Below are positions 8,088 to 9,895 of a stretch of 9,895 bases of DNA, in pieces. The stretch covers positions 1 to 9,895 of the forward strand of contig CAMWWS010000076.1 in assembly GCA_947178085.1 (NCBI GenBank), written 5' to 3'. The DNA comes from an uncultured Lachnospiraceae bacterium. Lineage in GTDB: Bacteria > Bacillota_A > Clostridia > Lachnospirales > Lachnospiraceae. Under the pieces are notes generated by a model. That model saw only the letters and a program-made list of their open reading frames with translations, had not been told where the DNA came from and made no database searches. How positions within the stretch are numbered: position 1 is the stretch's first letter; each line of letters starts with the position of its first letter. The position numbers were made by a program, and so were the translations under genes.

Positions 8088-8723
8088 TTAATAACCTAAG
8101 TCTTCTGCGACCAGATATACCTTAATTCTACCGGTGTGACCGCTTCTTCTGGTGACTACAATCTGATTGCAGAAGCATTCTGTAGAAAGGCAGTCGTGGC
8201 AATGACCAGTGGCTGCACAGGGAAGATTTCTCTTTAACCTGATGGCATTTGCCGGAGAAGCTATATTTCTGACTCTGGCAATGCCGCTTGTCACATCTGT
8301 AACAACCTTATTCATTCCGGCAACTATGATAACATGGCTTGGACCCTGAATCAGACAGGCGACACGGTTACCATTGCCGTCGATATTGATTAGTTCGCCA
8401 TCTATTGTAATTGCGTTGGTACTCATAAGATAGTAGTCAGCAAGAACTGTTTTTGCATAAATCTGCCTTGCTTCGTCAGGGTTTTTGGCGTCAGCCCTGT
8501 CAATGAGTTCATAGGAACCGTTTCGGACTGCATCCATCAGACCTGCCTCTTTGATAGTTTCGCTTCCGCCCCAACTTATTATGCTGCCCTGCGGCATGGA
8601 ATCGGTAATAGCTTTTACGCATTCCTTACTTGTCTCAAAGTAGTATCCCTCCATATTCCTTTTTTCAAGATTTTTTATAATGGACTGTGCCATGGCGGCA
8701 AATGCCTCGGTTTTGTGTGACAT
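8088..8723 (-). CDS. LUD-domain (LutC/YkgG-like, DUF162) protein with Cys-rich C terminus
   Basis: A 211-residue LUD-domain protein, a family named for lactate utilisation proteins but with many members of unknown reaction. Family motifs: SWGGSETIKEAGLMD (50-64) and STNAITIDGELINIDGNGNR (101-120), then VACLIQGPSHVIIVAGMNKVV (121-141). A cysteine cluster near the end, PCAATGHCHDCLSTECFC (C169, C175, C178, C183, C185), could bind an Fe-S cluster or zinc. LutA and LutB partners are not seen, so a role in lactate oxidation is not supported here. The ATG is at 8721-8723, with GGAGGA (8731-8736 on the minus strand) 7 bases upstream, an excellent site. Its TAA (8088-8090) directly abuts the TAA of the convergent hydrogenase gene, leaving no room for a separate terminator. 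Family confident; function open. Confidence 0.9.
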   Translation of the reverse strand: MSHKTEAFAAMAQSIIKNLEKRNMEGYYFETSKECVKAITDSMPQGSIISWGGSETIKEAGLMDAVRNGSYELIDRADAKNPDEARQIYAKTVLADYYLMSTNAITIDGELINIDGNGNRVACLIQGPSHVIIVAGMNKVVTDVTSGIARVRNIASPANAIRLKRNLPCAATGHCHDCLSTECFCNQIVVTRRSGHTGRIKVYLVAEDLGY

Positions 8724-8753
8724 AATAGTATCCTCCGTTTCTTTATTGCATTT

Positions 8754-8782
8754 ATTATATCAATTTTTTTAAATATTGGGAA
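8754..8782 (-). promoter_or_regulatory. Probable promoter of the LUD-domain gene
   Basis: Reading the minus strand: TTCCCA (8777-8782, 4/6 to TTGACA), a 17-base spacer and a perfect TATAAT (8754-8759). Initiation would be near 8747, some 24 bases upstream of the start codon and just before the GGAGGA site. The -10 is strong and the -35 weak; the region is AT-rich, so chance matches are possible. Confidence 0.5.
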
Positions 8783-8814
8783 GAACGGATAAAATGTAAC
8801 AGTCATCTGTCAAT

Positions 8815-8842
8815 TTGTAATAACTGAATTTTATCATATAAT
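8815..8842 (+). promoter_or_regulatory. Possible upstream plus-strand promoter
   Basis: TTGTAA (8815-8820), a 16-base spacer, then TATAAT (8837-8842). It lies about 100 bases upstream of a much better promoter in the same direction. In such AT-rich sequence it may be fortuitous. Confidence 0.3.
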
Positions 8843-8914
8843 ATGTATGAAATGAGAAAATATGGAAAAATATGTCAAAAAATAAAATAATTTAAAAATA
8901 TTTGCAAAAATGTG

Positions 8915-8942
8915 TTGACAAATTAAAATCACATGATATAAT
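8915..8942 (+). promoter_or_regulatory. Strong consensus promoter (TTGACA / TGATATAAT)
   Basis: Perfect TTGACA (8915-8920), a 16-base spacer and perfect TATAAT (8937-8942), with TG at 8934-8935 making an extended -10. Predicted initiation is near 8949. The 60 bases upstream are rich in A-tracts, compatible with an UP element. A small inverted repeat, ATGTG (8910-8914) and CACAT (8930-8934), straddles the -35 with about two helical turns between half-sites and could be an operator (weak). No sizeable reading frame begins soon after, so the product is an untranslated RNA or a long leader. Confidence 0.8.
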
Positions 8943-8985
8943 TAAACCATAAACAACAAATTATTTAGATAACGCAATAGAAAGA

Positions 8986-8998
8986 GAGGTATGGACCA
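8986..8998 (+). repeat. 13-base direct repeat, copy 1 (GAGGTATGGACCA)
   Basis: Exact copy of the 13-mer found again at 9205-9217, both preceded within a few bases by AGAAA. It contains GGT-ATGG-ACC, able to form a 3-bp hairpin, and the hexamer ATGGAC. It lies about 37 bases into the predicted transcript. Confidence 0.8.
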
Positions 8999-9204
8999 CC
9001 AAAAACATAATTTAAATCCATTTTAATGTACAAATGAATAAGGAACTGAAGACAAACCATAGTAGAGATGATTGAAAAAATCAAATCTGATTCGTAATCG
9101 AGTACAGAGGAAAAGGTAACGCAGAACCTAAGATAAAAGATAAGGTACGTTACAGTATATTAATACAAACGAGGAATGGAAAGAGTACGAATGAAAAGAA
9201 AATG

Positions 9205-9217
9205 GAGGTATGGACCA
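9205..9217 (+). repeat. 13-base direct repeat, copy 2 (GAGGTATGGACCA)
   Basis: Second exact copy, 219 bases downstream of the first and 20 bases before the terminator-like hairpin. Its placement near the 3' end mirrors copy 1 near the 5' end, suggesting a paired functional element or protein-binding site rather than a coding repeat: the reading frames around the two copies are not both open. Confidence 0.8.
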
Positions 9218-9237
9218 GTGGACAGTATAGTTTAGCG

Positions 9238-9272
9238 GCGGATATTAATCGTTAAGATTGATATCCGCTTTG
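9238..9272 (+). terminator. Terminator-like hairpin upstream of the HAD gene
   Basis: A 13-bp stem, GCGGATATTAATC (9238-9250) with GATTGATATCCGC (9256-9268), containing one G·T pair and a GTTAA loop, followed by only TTT before GTC. The stem is strong but the T-run is short, so termination may be partial, allowing some read-through into the gene at 9312. The ATATTAAT in the left arm also occurs at 9157-9164, an AT-rich match of doubtful meaning. Confidence 0.6.
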
Positions 9273-9311
9273 TCATGATATTTTATATTGATTATTGAAG
9301 AGGAGATTTAT

Positions 9312-9895
9312 ATGAAAACACCTAAAATGGTATTGTTTGATTATGGTCAGACACTTGTTGCGGAACAGAAATTTAATGGGATAAAGGGAACTGAGGCCGT
9401 TTTGCAATATGCCACTAAAAATAAATACAATTTGTCGGCAGAACAGGTGCAGGCCAAAGCAAACGAAATAAATCAGGAATTAGGAAGACTTGACCCGGAG
9501 AAAAGGCATTTATTTCAGATAGAAATACCCAATATAATGTTTACACCTTATCTATACGAATCACAGGGAATAGAGATAGCATTAAGCAATTCTGAAATTG
9601 ATACTATATTCTGGAATGCCGCTATGCCGGGAACACCAACAGAAGGAATAAAGGATTTTCTGGAATATCTGAAGAACAAAGGCATCCGAACAGGAGTAAT
9701 CAGCAATATTACTTTTGCTCCATCTGTGGTTTCGGAACGTATCAATAAATTGCTGCCGGAAAATACTTTTGAATTTATTATTACTTCAAGTAATTATATC
9801 TTTCGTAAGCCGAATAAAAGACTGTTTGATCTGGCTCTGGAAAAAGCCGGTTTGAAATCGGATGAGGTCTGGTATATCGGGGACCAGTACGAATG
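9312..9895 (+). CDS. HAD-family hydrolase, 3' end beyond window
   Basis: The frame is open from ATG 9312 to the right edge (194 residues visible) with no stop, so the gene is partial only because the window ends. Haloacid dehalogenase superfamily motifs are visible: motif I LFDYGQTLV with the nucleophile Asp at residue 10; motif II GVISN; motif III around RKPNKRLFDLALEKAG; and motif IV start WYIGDQYE at the very end. The segment between motifs I and II (about residues 20-110) is a helical cap of the C1 type. Motif I reads D-Y-G-Q-T instead of D-x-D-G-T, so the usual second Asp (general acid/base) is missing, which makes a standard phosphatase reaction uncertain. AAGAGGAGA (9298-9306) lies 5 bases before the ATG. 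No good promoter lies between the 9238 hairpin and the gene, so it may depend on read-through from the 8915 promoter. Superfamily firm; substrate unknown. Confidence 0.9.
   Translation, partial: MKTPKMVLFDYGQTLVAEQKFNGIKGTEAVLQYATKNKYNLSAEQVQAKANEINQELGRLDPEKRHLFQIEIPNIMFTPYLYESQGIEIALSNSEIDTIFWNAAMPGTPTEGIKDFLEYLKNKGIRTGVISNITFAPSVVSERINKLLPENTFEFIITSSNYIFRKPNKRLFDLALEKAGLKSDEVWYIGDQYE

Larger units (their letters stand above)
8949..9275 (+). ncRNA. Putative structured non-coding RNA or regulatory leader of the HAD gene
   Basis: A roughly 325-base purine-rich stretch bounded by a consensus promoter and a terminator-like hairpin, with no reading frame of meaningful length. Visible helices: TGATT/AATCA (9069-9073 with 9079-9083) and an interrupted stem of GTAACG/CGTTAC (9116-9121 with 9148-9153) enclosing ACCT/AGGT (9126-9129 with 9143-9146). 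The final hairpin is at 9238-9268. AGGT at 9114-9117 competes with AGGT at 9143-9146 for the same ACCT, so two folds are possible. The 13-mer GAGGTATGGACCA occurs at both ends. I cannot match it to tmRNA, 6S, RNase P, SRP RNA, T-box or a riboswitch class I know. It is either a stand-alone small RNA or an attenuator leader for the HAD gene 37 bases further on. The boundaries are predictions. Confidence 0.5.

Noticed and set aside
8949..9275. CsrA-sponge RNA on the basis of GGA content
   Set aside because: Nine GGA triplets in about 325 bases is close to what this A/G-rich composition would give by chance; kept only as a weak alternative.
9548..9745. 65-codon minus-strand frame
   Set aside because: Antisense to the HAD hydrolase, whose frame, motifs and ribosome binding site are convincing.
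1..9895. tRNA, rRNA, CRISPR array, insertion sequence or phage genes
   Set aside because: No cloverleaf-like sequence, regularly spaced repeats, transposase or integrase motifs were seen on either strand.

Overview
The window looks like chromosomal DNA of a low-to-moderate GC anaerobic Clostridia member, most likely Lachnospiraceae. The support is the codon use, the strong AGGAGG-type ribosome binding sites, consensus-like sigma-A promoters, a hom–apgM–aspartokinase cluster and an [FeFe]-hydrogenase-like protein. This assignment is inference; no rRNA or other taxonomic marker is present.

Layout. (1) 1-1178: serine hydroxymethyltransferase (glyA), missing about 20 N-terminal residues off the left edge. 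(2) 1232-2074: a cytoplasmic NodB-type polysaccharide deacetylase. (3) 2075-2241: a gap holding a long imperfect palindrome (2077-2203). (4) 2242-6039: a tight amino-acid cluster of homoserine dehydrogenase, an ApgM-family enzyme (the proposed clostridial/Bacteroides-type homoserine kinase) and aspartate kinase, closed by an intrinsic terminator. (5) 6042-8087: an extended -10 promoter overlapping that terminator, then a soluble hydrogenase-like sensor fused to a methyl-accepting chemotaxis signalling domain. (6) 8088-8723 on the minus strand: a LUD-domain protein with a Cys-rich tail, whose stop codon abuts the hydrogenase stop. (7) 8724-9311: a 588-base AT-rich region without a convincing protein gene. 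It carries a near-perfect promoter, a roughly 325-base purine-rich putative transcript with a repeated 13-mer, and a terminator-like hairpin. (8) 9312-9895: a HAD-family hydrolase cut by the right edge.

How the genes fit together. Aspartate kinase and homoserine dehydrogenase are the first and third steps of the aspartate pathway. The ApgM-family gene between them is placed where a homoserine kinase (thrB function) would be expected. Glycine/serine interconversion by GlyA is metabolically adjacent. The hydrogenase-like protein keeps the four H-cluster cysteines but lacks the extra cysteine of the TSCCP motif and ends in a chemoreceptor signalling hairpin, so it reads as an H2/redox sensor rather than a turnover enzyme.

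The least explained pieces are the 8940-9275 transcript (stand-alone RNA or regulatory leader of the HAD gene), the 127-base palindrome, and the hydrogenase–chemoreceptor fusion.
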